Source: Rhynchopus sp. YZ270_cl-10 (taxonomy: Eukaryota > Euglenozoa > Diplonemea > Diplonemida > Diplonemidae). Taken from it: a stretch of 64,000 nt of DNA. The position numbers were made by a program, and so were the translations under genes. This document shows, one piece after another, positions 1 to 9,275 of this stretch. The notes beneath the pieces were generated by a model, which had not been told where the DNA came from, ran no database searches, and saw only the letters and a list, made by a program, of their open reading frames with translations. How positions within the stretch are numbered: the first letter of the stretch is position 1; every line of letters starts with the position of its first letter. Where the stretch lies: assembly GCA_964035575.1 (NCBI GenBank), contig OZ037866.1:1116001-1180000 (forward strand), written 5' to 3'.

Positions 1-909
1 CCGAAGACCACTGCACCCAAGACGGACGCTCCCGATACCAACACACCTCCGGTCACACCGCCGACGACAGATGCACCGAAGATCGTTGCTCCGAGGACGG
101 CTGTGCCTGCAACGGTGTCGCCAATCGCGAGCATTAATTGGTGCGACAACAACGAGGACTGCAGGACTTATGGCGACAGCAGTGCGCGCTGCATCAACAG
201 CAAATGCTCATGCAACACTGCCCTGGGCTACGTGAACCCGGTGCACAAGAAGACGAACGAGATCCTATACCTCTGCATGCAGCCGACCCACAAGCGCAAG
301 CTGAAGCTGCGCCTTGAGTGGGCCACTCCCTGCGACCGCTCTACCAACGGTGTTGTATCAGCCGTCTCCTCTGCAGTGGCTGCTGCCACGAAGGGCAAGA
401 CAGAAACGCTTGTGGTATCCTGCGGGTCAACCATCTTCACTGTCGGTGTGGCCGACGCAGACGCCACCACCGTTGTCAGCGAGGACCTGGCCACCACCAT
501 TGCGCAGTCTCTTGTTGGCACTGCGGCGGAGAGTGCAGGGTTTGCGACGGCTGCTACAGTGAGCAACTCCGTTATGGATGGGATTGAGTGCAAGATGACT
601 GGGGCGACGGAGGTGCTGAAGGTGGGCAGTGTGTGCGTCGCACAGGAATGTGCCGTGGGGTACACACTAGTCTCTGGGTCGTGTGTGGTGACGACGTTTC
701 CGCCAGTGACACAGACCCCAGAATACCTGCGTGTTGTAGCTGCGGAGGAGGACAGCATGAAGGGATGGGAGAAGGCTGTGGTCGTGATGGTGAGCATCTC
801 CACAGCAGCTATCCTCGTCCTCGTCGTCTTCTTTATCGTTCGTGCGCTCACAGGAGACGCTGCAAAGAAAGCCGACGTCAAGAAGAACCCCATCGACGGA
901 ATTGTCTGA
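1..909 (+). CDS. C-terminal part of a stalked type I membrane protein (astacin-family paralogue, 5' end outside window)
   Basis: The reading frame is open from base 1 to the TGA at 907-909, so the gene starts upstream. The visible protein opens with a Lys/Thr/Asp/Ala/Pro stalk (TDAP-type repeats). A cysteine-rich module follows, with NWCDNNEDC, CINSKCSC and the conserved CMQPTHK. Then comes a roughly 120-residue domain rich in Val, Thr and Ala, one hydrophobic membrane helix (about residues 258-280 of the visible part) and a short basic tail ending NPIDGIV. The cysteine module, following domain, helix and tail match the C-terminus of the protein encoded at 9276-13598 almost position for position, so the two genes are tandem paralogues. 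That the missing N-terminus holds an astacin protease is inference from this match. The C-terminal domain could be SEA-like from its position before the membrane helix, but this is not shown. Confidence 0.85.
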   Translation, partial: PKTTAPKTDAPDTNTPPVTPPTTDAPKIVAPRTAVPATVSPIASINWCDNNEDCRTYGDSSARCINSKCSCNTALGYVNPVHKKTNEILYLCMQPTHKRKLKLRLEWATPCDRSTNGVVSAVSSAVAAATKGKTETLVVSCGSTIFTVGVADADATTVVSEDLATTIAQSLVGTAAESAGFATAATVSNSVMDGIECKMTGATEVLKVGSVCVAQECAVGYTLVSGSCVVTTFPPVTQTPEYLRVVAAEEDSMKGWEKAVVVMVSISTAAILVLVVFFIVRALTGDAAKKADVKKNPIDGIV

Positions 910-2785
910 TCATTTGGACATTTTTTGTTTTTGGTGAGGCTGAATGAGAGGGGCGCAAAAAAATGCGCAGAAGTGCGCAAGAATTTGCGAATCAGCCCTC
1001 GAAATTTTTTGGTGTAGGGTGAAAGAAGTGCGCAAGAATGAAGTGCGAATCACCCCCCTTCAGCCATACCAGTTTTCATTATTTTTTTTCCCCCCCCGGT
1101 ATTTTTTTTTTGTTCAAAAAAAAAACACCCGGATGTGAGTGTTCAAATTTACTGCGTATTTTCCCTCCCATTCTCAATTTCCCCAAAATTTTGTAAAAGC
1201 CAAAAAATCGGGTCACAGCTACCCGTTTCAAAACGAATCTCCATGCTTGATATATTTGCACCAACCCCCTTTTTTTTGTTTGCATCAACAACTAAAACGG
1301 TAATATGGCTTTTCTGGCCACCGTGAGGTTTGTTGACATTGCACGAATGGAACAACAACGCAAAGAAGTGTGCTGGTTTGCGGAATATGATATTCCTATT
1401 CCACACAGATTGGCCCCGTTGTAAAAAGTGAAAGTAGATTATCTGATACACACATCTGGCAGCTACAGTGTGGTCCACAGTTTTATTTCGGTGGCTAAGC
1501 AGCAGAGAGACTTACGTTCATCTTATAAAACTTTTATTCTGACTTTTTTCTTCTCCCTCCAATAAAAGGAGCTCCCCCCTTCCATCCTCCAAGTAGGTGT
1601 GTGAAATACGAGGTCTGTGTAGTGATTTCAGAACACACATTGCATATCTCGAAAAAAAAAATCTCTCTTTTTTTTTTTTTTTTCTTTTTGCGTCGAACGC
1701 CGTTGCTTGTTCTCCCCCACTCATTTTCTTAGACACTAAACACAAGAGGCTTGCCTCTCATGAACTATTGTTTTTTTCTCTTCCGTATTCAATTCTTTGC
1801 ATCCGTTTGGGGCGTGCTCTCTCGCTTTATCTGATGTTTTGCTTCATATTTGTTTATTCTAAGAAAGGACCACTTTTTTTTTACCCCTTTCCTCAAGGTG
1901 TGGGGACAACAGCGACGTACAGCGACATTCAAAAAAAAAAGCACATGGAGGAGTTATTTTTTCTCATGGAGAACAACCTGATGTTATCTCTTCCCTATGT
2001 CTTCTTGAAGAACTGAAGTAGAGTGGAGCTCATCCTGTAGTCTACGAATAAGTCTTCAAAAAAAAAATTTTTAAAAAGTTTGCACCCCATTTCTCATGTT
2101 CAATTGTGTCGTTTTCTTTCTTCCTTAGAGACAGCGTGACTAACAAAAAAACTACCAGGTAGTCAGCGTCACACCTTTCTTCGGTAGGTTACAGAGGATA
2201 AAGAATTCCCTCCCAGAATATTGTCCCAAGTATTATTTCTGCGCCCCATTCCCTGAATTTGTAGGTTTTTTCCCCTCTTTTTTTTTTGATTGTTTTGTAC
2301 CCATTTTCCTTTTTTTTGTTCTTTTTGTTCGAGAAAACAACACTCATTTGAGATTTTTTGCAGGAGAATTGAAGGTTTGAATTACAAAAACTGGAGTAAA
2401 AATTACTGCAGCGCTTTCCAGTTGTATCTCTTTTTTTTCGCGTTTTTCTTTTCCCCTCGATAATTCGTTGATCTCGTCTGATCGTGGAATGTCCGAAAAT
2501 CGCACAAAAAAAAAGTACAACACAACAAAAAAAATATAACCTTATTTCACCTGATGTCTTGATGAAGTGGCCTTTCTTTTTTTTAGATGGTGTATGTGCA
2601 ACAGAAGCACACCCTGTCTTCAATTTTTCATTTTATTGTTTTATGTTAATGCCCGTGAGACGGTTTGCATTTTTTTTTTTCTACTTCTCTTTTATGTAAA
2701 AAATGTGCACCCTACGCACATTTCCATGTTTTCCATTCCCCCAATAGCGAATTTAACACTTTTTTTTTGTTTTCTATTTTTGTTT
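910..2785. other. AT-rich spacer without a supportable gene
   Basis: The stretch is dominated by runs of A and T with scattered C runs. Short open frames here are low-complexity Phe/Lys translations and show no domain. It holds one clear copy (1493-1539) and weaker copies of a + strand motif that recurs in the spacers of this window. Confidence 0.6.
1493..1539 (+). repeat. Copy of recurrent spacer motif (GGCTAAGC...GTTCATCTTATAAA)
   Basis: The block reads GGCTAAGC, a short AGAGAGACTTAC arm, then GTTCATCTTATAAAACTTTT. The same order of sub-blocks occurs in spacers near 23.3, 38.5, 39.7, 44.2 and 45.4 kb, always on the + strand. Function unknown. Confidence 0.5.
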
Positions 2786-3022
2786 TGTATACAACAGACG
2801 AAGCGGTACGCGTACGGTTGTAAAGAAATAATACAGACCGAAATGTTTGGGCGTCTTCGGTTCGAATGATTGGAATTGTGTGTGTAGTTCAGACATAAAT
2901 ACTGGCTCTTCTATCTTGTTCTTTTATTCATTGTTTTCCTTTCATTGCCCTTTGCTTGTGCTCCCCGACTCCAATTCAACCAACACTTACAGAGGGGGGT
3001 CAAAAAGTTATTAGCGTTTTTC

Positions 3023-3083
<61 letters not shown>
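2786..3083 (+). repeat. A1 split direct repeat of the YR retrotransposon
   Basis: This left-end copy starts TGTATACAACAGACG and ends in a pure poly-A run (about 3028-3083). The non-A part matches A2 at 7655-7894. The first reading frame begins immediately after the poly-A. Confidence 0.85.
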
Positions 3084-3086
<3 letters not shown>

Positions 3087-4688
3087 CCGTTTGAGGGCAG
3101 ATCCAGAGACACTTTTGCTTTGGATGAGGTGGACTGGGTGAGCGCTAGACCTTTGCCTATTCCGGCGCAGCCCGCTCTCCTTCAACATGGTTGCGTCTTC
3201 CCCTCATGCCCCGTCGCACATACCTCGCAGTATTGCTGGATCTGCGGATACGGCGCCCATCAGCAGTGTGTCAAGGATAAGCTCCCCACGCAAGCCATCG
3301 CCGCCGCTTTTCTCGTCAATTACCACACCGGTGAGTTTACCTGCCCTGTATGCGCCTGGGTGGACGAGGAGCCGGCCGATGTAGACCCTGTTGCGAACCT
3401 GCCTCAGCCGCCACTACACCAGGATCCTGAGCCTATTCCGCAGGGGGACCCGATTCAGGACCAGCCGCAGCCTCAGTTGGCACAGCTCATTGCACAGCTC
3501 ATCGCACAGCAGCAGGACCAGCCGCCACCGCAGCTACCCGTACCGCAGGAACAGCAGCAGCCAGGGCACGTGGCGCAGCATCCGCAGCCGCCTGTGCTCC
3601 CGGCGCAGCATCCCGTACATCAAAACCAGCAGCAGCCAGGGCACGTGGCGCAGCATCAGCAGCCGCCTGTGCTCCCGGCGCAGCATCCCGTACATCAGAA
3701 CCAGCAGCAGCCAGGGCACGTGGCGCAGCATCCGCAGCCGCCTGTGCTCCCGGCGCAGCTCCCAGGACAGCCGAATCAGCAGCCGCCTCCGCAGATGGCG
3801 CAGCTTCCTGCCCAAGGTCTCGCGCAGGCCATCGCGCAGCTACTCGGGCCTCACGCGGCCCCCCCGCCGGGTCCGCAGCAGCAGCAGCAGCAGCAGCAGC
3901 AGCCGGCACAGCTGATCGCGCAGCTCCTGGCCCTACCGGCCCAACAGCCCCCTCCTGCCCAGCAAGCCCAGCCGCCGGCCCCGGGCGCGGCTCAGCAGCA
4001 GGGGGTCCCTCAGCAGGCGCAAGCCGTGCCCCAGCTTGATGCGCTGGCGCCGATCCTGCAGCAACTCTTGGCTCCGCAGCTGGCCCTACAAAACGTCATC
4101 CGGGACGTGGCCCAGCTGCGGAGCCAAGCCGGTATGGCCCTCCCCCACAATTTTAACCCCTTTTGTGCCATTGATTGGCGTCCCTTCCTCCACAACCCAC
4201 AGAAGATCGACGTACTTCGCTGGAAGCTGAAGGAGGAAGGCGGCGCACCCGCGGTTGCCTTGCGCTCCCTCCCTGCCGCCGCTAGCGCAGAAGATTGTGC
4301 CCTCGCACAAGCGCACGACAGAGTGCACGCCACTCTCTCGGGAATGCGCCGCGAGGACCCCCCCGCCAACGACGACCGCTTGTCCGACCTCCACCAACTG
4401 CTCACTTGGGCATATCGGTGTTTGTTGGTCAAGAAGTATGATCTCGCAACGGGACATGCTTACCTTGTGCTGGCACTCGAGAAGGATTGGCAATCCTTTT
4501 CGAAGGGCCACCAGGCACGCTACTCCGACCAGGCCATACGGACTGGGAAGGACGCGGCCCTGGATCGCAAGGACCGGTTTCGAGGGTCGCGGGGGTCGGG
4601 GAACAAGCGAGAGAGGGATACCGATAGGGAGCAGGGAAAGGGGGGGAAGCAGGGGGGGAAGCAGGGGACAAAACCTGCGACGCAATGA
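3084..4688 (+). CDS. ORF1 (gag-like) of the YR retrotransposon
   Basis: This 534-residue frame begins right after the A1 poly-A. Residues about 30-90 carry a Cys/His cluster (CVFPSC, YCWICGYGAHQQC, CPVC) spaced like a PHD/RING-type zinc finger. A long Gln/Pro-rich middle follows, built of three near-identical 30-residue units plus a run of nine Gln. The C-terminal third is a more ordinary helical domain ending in a basic tail. The position and Gln/Pro/basic makeup suggest a nucleic-acid-binding gag-like protein. The zinc finger is visible, but the gag role is inferred from element structure. Its stop overlaps the ATG of the RT frame (ATGA). Confidence 0.75.
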
Positions 4689-7408
4689 CTAGGGTCCGCT
4701 CTTCCGAGCAACTCTCATCAAGATTCTTTTTACTCTCACCTTCTTTTTCCCCCCCCCTCCAAGTGGGGACGTTCCCGTCAGGTAGTAGCGTCTTTGGGAA
4801 CTTTTCAGAGGGAACAGATCGAGGCCTCTCTCAGGGAAACCCTCGTTCAGTCCCTCGCCCCGTCCACCCAGTCCTCGATGCAGAGTGTTTTACGCACATA
4901 CCTGCAATTCAAGGAAAACTGGGAGTGGGCGACGGGCCAGTCCCTGGAACACGCGGTGGCGGTACTCTTGTTTGCAGAAAAGAAGCGGGGAGAGGGGGCA
5001 AAAAAGTCCACAGTCCTTCAGTATACCATGTCCCTAGCGGGTGCACTGAAGAGGCTGGATGGAGACCTGATTTCCCACTCCCAGCTCGTACAAGATTATC
5101 GCCAGGCCCTCAAAAGAGGCGGCGCATTGCTCTCGGAGCGCCAGGCGAAACCTGCCCTGTTTTCACAGGTGCAGACAGTTCTGGATCGGCTTCCGATGGG
5201 GGTGCTCCGTCTCGCCATTGCTTTGTGTTGGGCGGGGGCGGCTCGTGCGTCGGACGTGCTGCGCTTGAGAAGGTCGGAGCTAGTGATTCGGTCGGACTCG
5301 TCGATCCAGGTGCACTGGACAAAGACGAAGTCCGATCCTTATCAACTAGGTCGCTTCTCGGGAGTGGTGCTCCGTCCTCAAGAGACCCGTCTTCTTTTTG
5401 TTCACCTCTCCTCCCTCACCCCCCAACAACAACTTTTCCCTTTTTCTCTAACGACAAAGGTCATCTCGGACGAGTTGAAGAAGACCTGCCCGGCGCTCAC
5501 GTCCCACTCTCTCAGAAGGGGGGCGGTGCAGCACCTGGTGGGCCGGAATGTGGACCTCGAGATGATTCGCCAGCTCACCCGTCACGCGGACGTGAACTCC
5601 GTCGTGCGTTATGCGCACGAGGCGGGGGGTTCGGTCGCGGCGAGTTCGGCGGAAACATCGCGACTCCTCCTATCCTAAATCCCGCTTTCCCCTCCCCTTT
5701 ATTTACACCGTGTTCTCTAAGCTTGTTTACTAATCCTTCTTTTTATTCTGCTCCATTTTCTCCTTCCCCCCCTCCCTTTTCTGTGTCTACGTGTGAGGAA
5801 GAAGACTACGGGCCGGGCCTCGACTCGCTATATGATTCTGTTTGTGTGGTTAAGATTCATAAGTCGAGTGTCAGGGCCCCGGCTGTGGTTAGCCTTTCTG
5901 AGAAGCTTGCACCCATTTGTTCCTCCTTTCTGCATTTGGATAGAGTGAAAGAACTGGACAGAGAAGGTGAGCTCAAAGGGATTTTAGATCTTATTACTGA
6001 TCCCAAATGTTTTTACTCAGCCTTCAGACCGGGGTCTCTGGACCTCATTTTTTCCAACCCCAGTGTTTTTTCGTCGTCTATCTCCAGAAACATGGCACAC
6101 CATCTGGACAGGTTATTGGAATACGGGGTTGTTAAACGTGTGTCAGCTCGTCAAACAGTGGTATTGCACGCATTCACCGTACCTAAGAAATCTGCGGGTG
6201 TTCGTTTTGTCGCAGATGGGCGTAAATTGAATAAGTTAATGTACCGGCCTCCTGAGATGCTTCTTCCGAAGATACCTCAGGTGATCGACAGAGTTCTGGA
6301 GTCTTCCTGGGCAGTACTTGCGGACGGCAAAAGTTGGTTTTACCAATTTGGCCTACACGAGGAAATCCAGGCTTTTTTCGGTATCAATCTGGGTCATCAG
6401 AGAGGAGATTTCATCCAAACCAGACTCATTGCTATGTGCATGGGGTGGTCTTTCGCACCTTGTATTGCTCACCGCACTGCGAGGGTGCTCCTCCCTGATG
6501 ACTCGGGTGTTACCTGGGTGGACAACTTCATTGTTTTAGATAAGTCTCGCGAGGCTGTTACTTTTTCGTTTTCTCAGTTTTTAGCACGTTGTAAACACGT
6601 GAATGCTGTGCTAAACTTAGAAGATGAGTTTTACGGTGAACCGTTGCAAGTTTTTTGTGCCTTAGGAATTGAGTTTGATTTGGTGAATCACCGTTTTCGC
6701 GCTGAGCACAAGTGGGTCACCAAGTTGTTAAACTGTGAGGAATGGGAAAAGGTCAAGTCAAATTCTTGCACTATTCGCCAATTTTTCAAAGTTTTTGGTT
6801 CTTTGGTGTGGAACTCTTATTCTGTTCGTTCACCCCTTTGCTACCTTCCATCTTCCCTTTCTTTTATCCGTGATGTGGCGCGGACCACTACCCAGTCACC
6901 CGAGGCGTGGGACTTACCCCTCGATGTCAGGAGCTCTACCCTCGCCGAGCTCTCACTCCGTATGAGCGAAGTAGAGGTGAACAATTGGCAAGGGAAGCGT
7001 CCGACACAGGAGGTAACTGTGTGGTCTGATGCGTCTCAGGAAGGGTGGGCGGCGGTTTTCGAAGGTGAGAAGGAAACGGTCGCTCAGGGTCTGTTTACAG
7101 AGAACCCCGAGTGGCATATTTATATTAAAGAAATTTTTGCGGCGGCTAAAGCCATCCAACTTACCGCTTCCATGTTTAATAATAAAAAAGTTTTGTTGAT
7201 GGTTGACAACATGGCTGCTGTGTACAGCATTCAACGGGGCCATTCGTCCAACTTCATCTCAAATACACTCTTGGCCAAATTATTTCGAATCGCTGAAGAA
7301 GCGAATTTGTATATCGTGTGCACTTGGGTATCTACTTTGGTTCAGAAGGCGGATCCCTTTTCACGGGATTCGAAAGCCAAGGATCCTATTTTATTGGATG
7401 AGTTGTAA
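4685..7408 (+). CDS. Reverse transcriptase / RNase H frame of the YR retrotransposon
   Basis: The frame starts in the ATGA overlap with ORF1. For its first third it runs over the recombinase gene in another frame, so recognisable protein begins only around 5.8 kb. RT-like segments include VRFVADGRKLNKLMYRPP and WAVLADGKSWFYQFGL. An RNase H domain follows, with VWSDASQEGWAAVFEG, KEIFAAAKAI and VLLMVDNMAAVYSIQRG. This RT plus RNase H order without an integrase is normal for DIRS/PAT/Ngaro elements, which use a tyrosine recombinase instead. How the RT frame is reached in translation is not evident. Confidence 0.75.
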   Translation: MTRVRSSEQLSSRFFLLSPSFSPPLQVGTFPSGSSVFGNFSEGTDRGLSQGNPRSVPRPVHPVLDAECFTHIPAIQGKLGVGDGPVPGTRGGGTLVCRKEAGRGGKKVHSPSVYHVPSGCTEEAGWRPDFPLPARTRLSPGPQKRRRIALGAPGETCPVFTGADSSGSASDGGAPSRHCFVLGGGGSCVGRAALEKVGASDSVGLVDPGALDKDEVRSLSTRSLLGSGAPSSRDPSSFCSPLLPHPPTTTFPFFSNDKGHLGRVEEDLPGAHVPLSQKGGGAAPGGPECGPRDDSPAHPSRGRELRRALCARGGGFGRGEFGGNIATPPILNPAFPSPLFTPCSLSLFTNPSFYSAPFSPSPPPFSVSTCEEEDYGPGLDSLYDSVCVVKIHKSSVRAPAVVSLSEKLAPICSSFLHLDRVKELDREGELKGILDLITDPKCFYSAFRPGSLDLIFSNPSVFSSSISRNMAHHLDRLLEYGVVKRVSARQTVVLHAFTVPKKSAGVRFVADGRKLNKLMYRPPEMLLPKIPQVIDRVLESSWAVLADGKSWFYQFGLHEEIQAFFGINLGHQRGDFIQTRLIAMCMGWSFAPCIAHRTARVLLPDDSGVTWVDNFIVLDKSREAVTFSFSQFLARCKHVNAVLNLEDEFYGEPLQVFCALGIEFDLVNHRFRAEHKWVTKLLNCEEWEKVKSNSCTIRQFFKVFGSLVWNSYSVRSPLCYLPSSLSFIRDVARTTTQSPEAWDLPLDVRSSTLAELSLRMSEVEVNNWQGKRPTQEVTVWSDASQEGWAAVFEGEKETVAQGLFTENPEWHIYIKEIFAAAKAIQLTASMFNNKKVLLMVDNMAAVYSIQRGHSSNFISNTLLAKLFRIAEEANLYIVCTWVSTLVQKADPFSRDSKAKDPILLDEL
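4794..5678 (+). CDS. Tyrosine recombinase of the YR retrotransposon
   Basis: This 294-residue protein has the core of a phage-integrase-type recombinase. An Arg-bearing segment (CWAGAARASDVLRLRRSEL) is followed by the HxxR box (SHSLRRGAVQHLVG) and a terminal RHADVNSVVRYAHEAG segment that holds the second His and the nucleophile Tyr. The N-terminal half resembles a helical core-binding domain. In the cell it would insert the circular DNA intermediate by strand exchange rather than by a DDE integrase. It shares the frame of ORF1, lies about 105 nt after its stop, and overlaps the upstream part of the RT frame. Confidence 0.85.
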   Translation: MGTFQREQIEASLRETLVQSLAPSTQSSMQSVLRTYLQFKENWEWATGQSLEHAVAVLLFAEKKRGEGAKKSTVLQYTMSLAGALKRLDGDLISHSQLVQDYRQALKRGGALLSERQAKPALFSQVQTVLDRLPMGVLRLAIALCWAGAARASDVLRLRRSELVIRSDSSIQVHWTKTKSDPYQLGRFSGVVLRPQETRLLFVHLSSLTPQQQLFPFSLTTKVISDELKKTCPALTSHSLRRGAVQHLVGRNVDLEMIRQLTRHADVNSVVRYAHEAGGSVAASSAETSRLLLS

Positions 7409-7592
7409 TTCTTTTTACGGACTGGTTGGTCTTTATTTGTATAACAGTTTCGCACCGTTTTGTATCTCCACCTTAATTCTTCTAATTCGTTTCGTCTATT
7501 CCCGTTAAATTTGTTGTGGGAACTTGTCTGTAAGAATTGTTTTTCTGTTTATCTGTTCGCGTGGCGTCCCTCAGGGTCCTTAGGGTCCTGGA

Positions 7593-7655
7593 GGATGCGT
7601 CCAATGAAAATCACGTCGTGTAGAAGAGTTCAAGAATGTAGGTTTTATTATTTTT
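7593..7655 (+). repeat. B1 split direct repeat of the YR retrotransposon
   Basis: The 62-63 nt block begins GGATGCGTCCAATGAAAATC and ends in GGTTTTATTATTTTT. It recurs as B2 at 8303-8365. It abuts A2 with no spacer, as expected for PAT/Ngaro elements. Confidence 0.85.
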
Positions 7656-7918
7656 GTATACAACAGACGAAGCGGTACGCGTACGGTTGTAAAGAAATAA
7701 TACAGACCGAAATGTTTGGGCGTCTTCGGTTCGAATGATTGGAATTGTGTGTGTAGTTCAGACATAAATACTGGCTCTTCTATCTTGTTCTTTTATTCAT
7801 TGTTTTCCTTTCATTGCCCTTTGCTTGTGCTCCCCGACTCCAATTCAACCAACACTTACAGAGGGGGGTCAAAAAGTTATTAGCGTTTTTCATTTAAAAA
7901 AAAAAAAAAAAAAAAAAA
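7655..7918 (+). repeat. A2 split direct repeat of the YR retrotransposon
   Basis: This second copy of A1 starts TGTATACAACAGACG directly after B1 and ends in a shorter poly-A. It contains GGTTCGAATG, which looks like a Pol III B box, but no matching A box or cloverleaf is seen. Confidence 0.85.
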
Positions 7919-8302
7919 GAAAGAAGGAAAGGAGATAATTGGCGTTATTGTTGTTATTGGGATTTACAGTCTCACATTGTCTTTTTCGTTCGTTGTTCTA
8001 TTTAGACACGTTGGGCCTAATGCGCCTGCACTGTTCGATGCTAGTATGTAAGCACAGAGCACCTAGGGTCTGACTATTACGCGCAGTACCGTCGAGGGAC
8101 GTACTGTTGCAACGAACTTCACACCATTTCTCCGACTGTTTAGGTAGCCGCTTACATACAGCTCACAGGCGTCGCATCTGGGCAGTTTTTCACGTGGCGT
8201 TCGCCCTCACTCTTTGTCTTCCGACTCAGCAGCCATGGCGCGGGTCGTTTTACGAATTTTGAGGGAATAAGCTACAGTTTTGTTGAATTGAATTGGAGAA
8301 GG

Positions 8303-8365
8303 GGATGCGTCCAATGAAAATCACGTCGTGTAGAAGAGTTCAAGAATGTAGGTTTTATTATTTTT
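8303..8365 (+). repeat. B2 split direct repeat, right end of the YR retrotransposon
   Basis: This copy of B1 marks the right terminus. The roughly 385 nt between A2 and B2 (7919-8302) have no recognisable frame. Confidence 0.85.
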
Positions 8366-9275
8366 CTTTTTGCGGGATTGGGTCCCACATGATGCTTGAT
8401 CTATAATATATTATACAACTCTGGTGTACACAATAATGCACATTCTTTTTAAAGCGGTGCTTTGTAAGGTTAATTTCGCCCACTTCATTATAGGCCATTT
8501 TTAGGCCCGTTTTCGCTGATTCATCTGTCTTTTTCTTTTTTGAACTTTCTATTTTAGACTCTTTTTGATCACTGCGTTGCCATTAGGGTGAGCAGATAAA
8601 TGGTATTTGCCTATTCGTTGCGTGTCTTTAACATTTTAACATCAGTGTTTTAGGTAACCCCTAAAGGAGATACCCAAGTCAGTGTGTGCAGTATTGTCTG
8701 CCAGGTGTTGAGTTTAAATCCTTTGTTCCTTACTACTCGCACTAAGTAAGGTCACAGTGGTCATCCCTGGCGTGGCAAAACATACTGTATACACACTGCT
8801 GGGCAGTTCCGCTGTCAGGAACTACCAAAAAACCCCTGCTTTAAACACACATCATCTACAAATACCTCGTGCACCTCGTTTATTGTGGTGTTTGTGGGGA
8901 ATGCAAACACACAACTCTTTTACCTTTTTCAATTTTGTTCTTTTGCAGTAGTATTCTGTCCTGCTCACAGTCCACACCTGGATATTTCTAAAAGCATGTG
9001 AGCGCAATCTCTTTTCAATTCTTTTTACAATCACAAAATAATGTTGTTTCAAAATAATGTTATTTGCAAACTGCTTCTCCGCTCTCTCCGGCACACTGCA
9101 CGGCGGTGGTCTTGTGAGGTAAATGAGTCCCTGAAGAGGCGTTTGTCCTTTCAACTCTTCTTCATTGGTGTTCACCTAATCAGGACCCTGCACAGTGTCG
9201 TGTTTTTCCTCTATTCATGCCACAGATCTGCTTTACCAACACATATAAATAAAACAAACAAAAATACCAGTTGCG
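8366..9275. other. Spacer upstream of the 9.3-kb astacin gene
   Basis: No coding sequence is supportable. It is less homopolymeric than other spacers. The last 40 nt are A-rich and include a TATA-like site. Confidence 0.5.
9243..9250 (+). promoter_or_regulatory. TATA-like site before the 9276 start
   Basis: TATAAAT lies about 26-33 nt before the ATG. If used as a TATA box, the 5' leader would be extremely short. It may equally be chance in A-rich DNA. Confidence 0.2.

Larger units (their letters stand above)
2786..8365 (+). mobile_element. PAT/Ngaro-type tyrosine-recombinase retrotransposon, looks whole
   Basis: Split direct repeats are visible: A1 at the left end, B1 directly followed by A2 after the coding part, and B2 at the right end. 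This is the A1-ORFs-B1-A2-B2 layout known for the PAT and Ngaro branches of DIRS-like elements, where the internal B1-A2 block mimics the junction of the circular intermediate. Three long reading frames lie inside: an ORF1/gag-like protein with a zinc-finger-like N-terminus, a tyrosine recombinase, and a reverse transcriptase/RNase H frame. A1 and A2 look the same apart from the length of their poly-A ends, so insertion was probably recent. I see no obvious break in the main frames. Family placement rests on structure and domains, not on a search. Confidence 0.88.
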
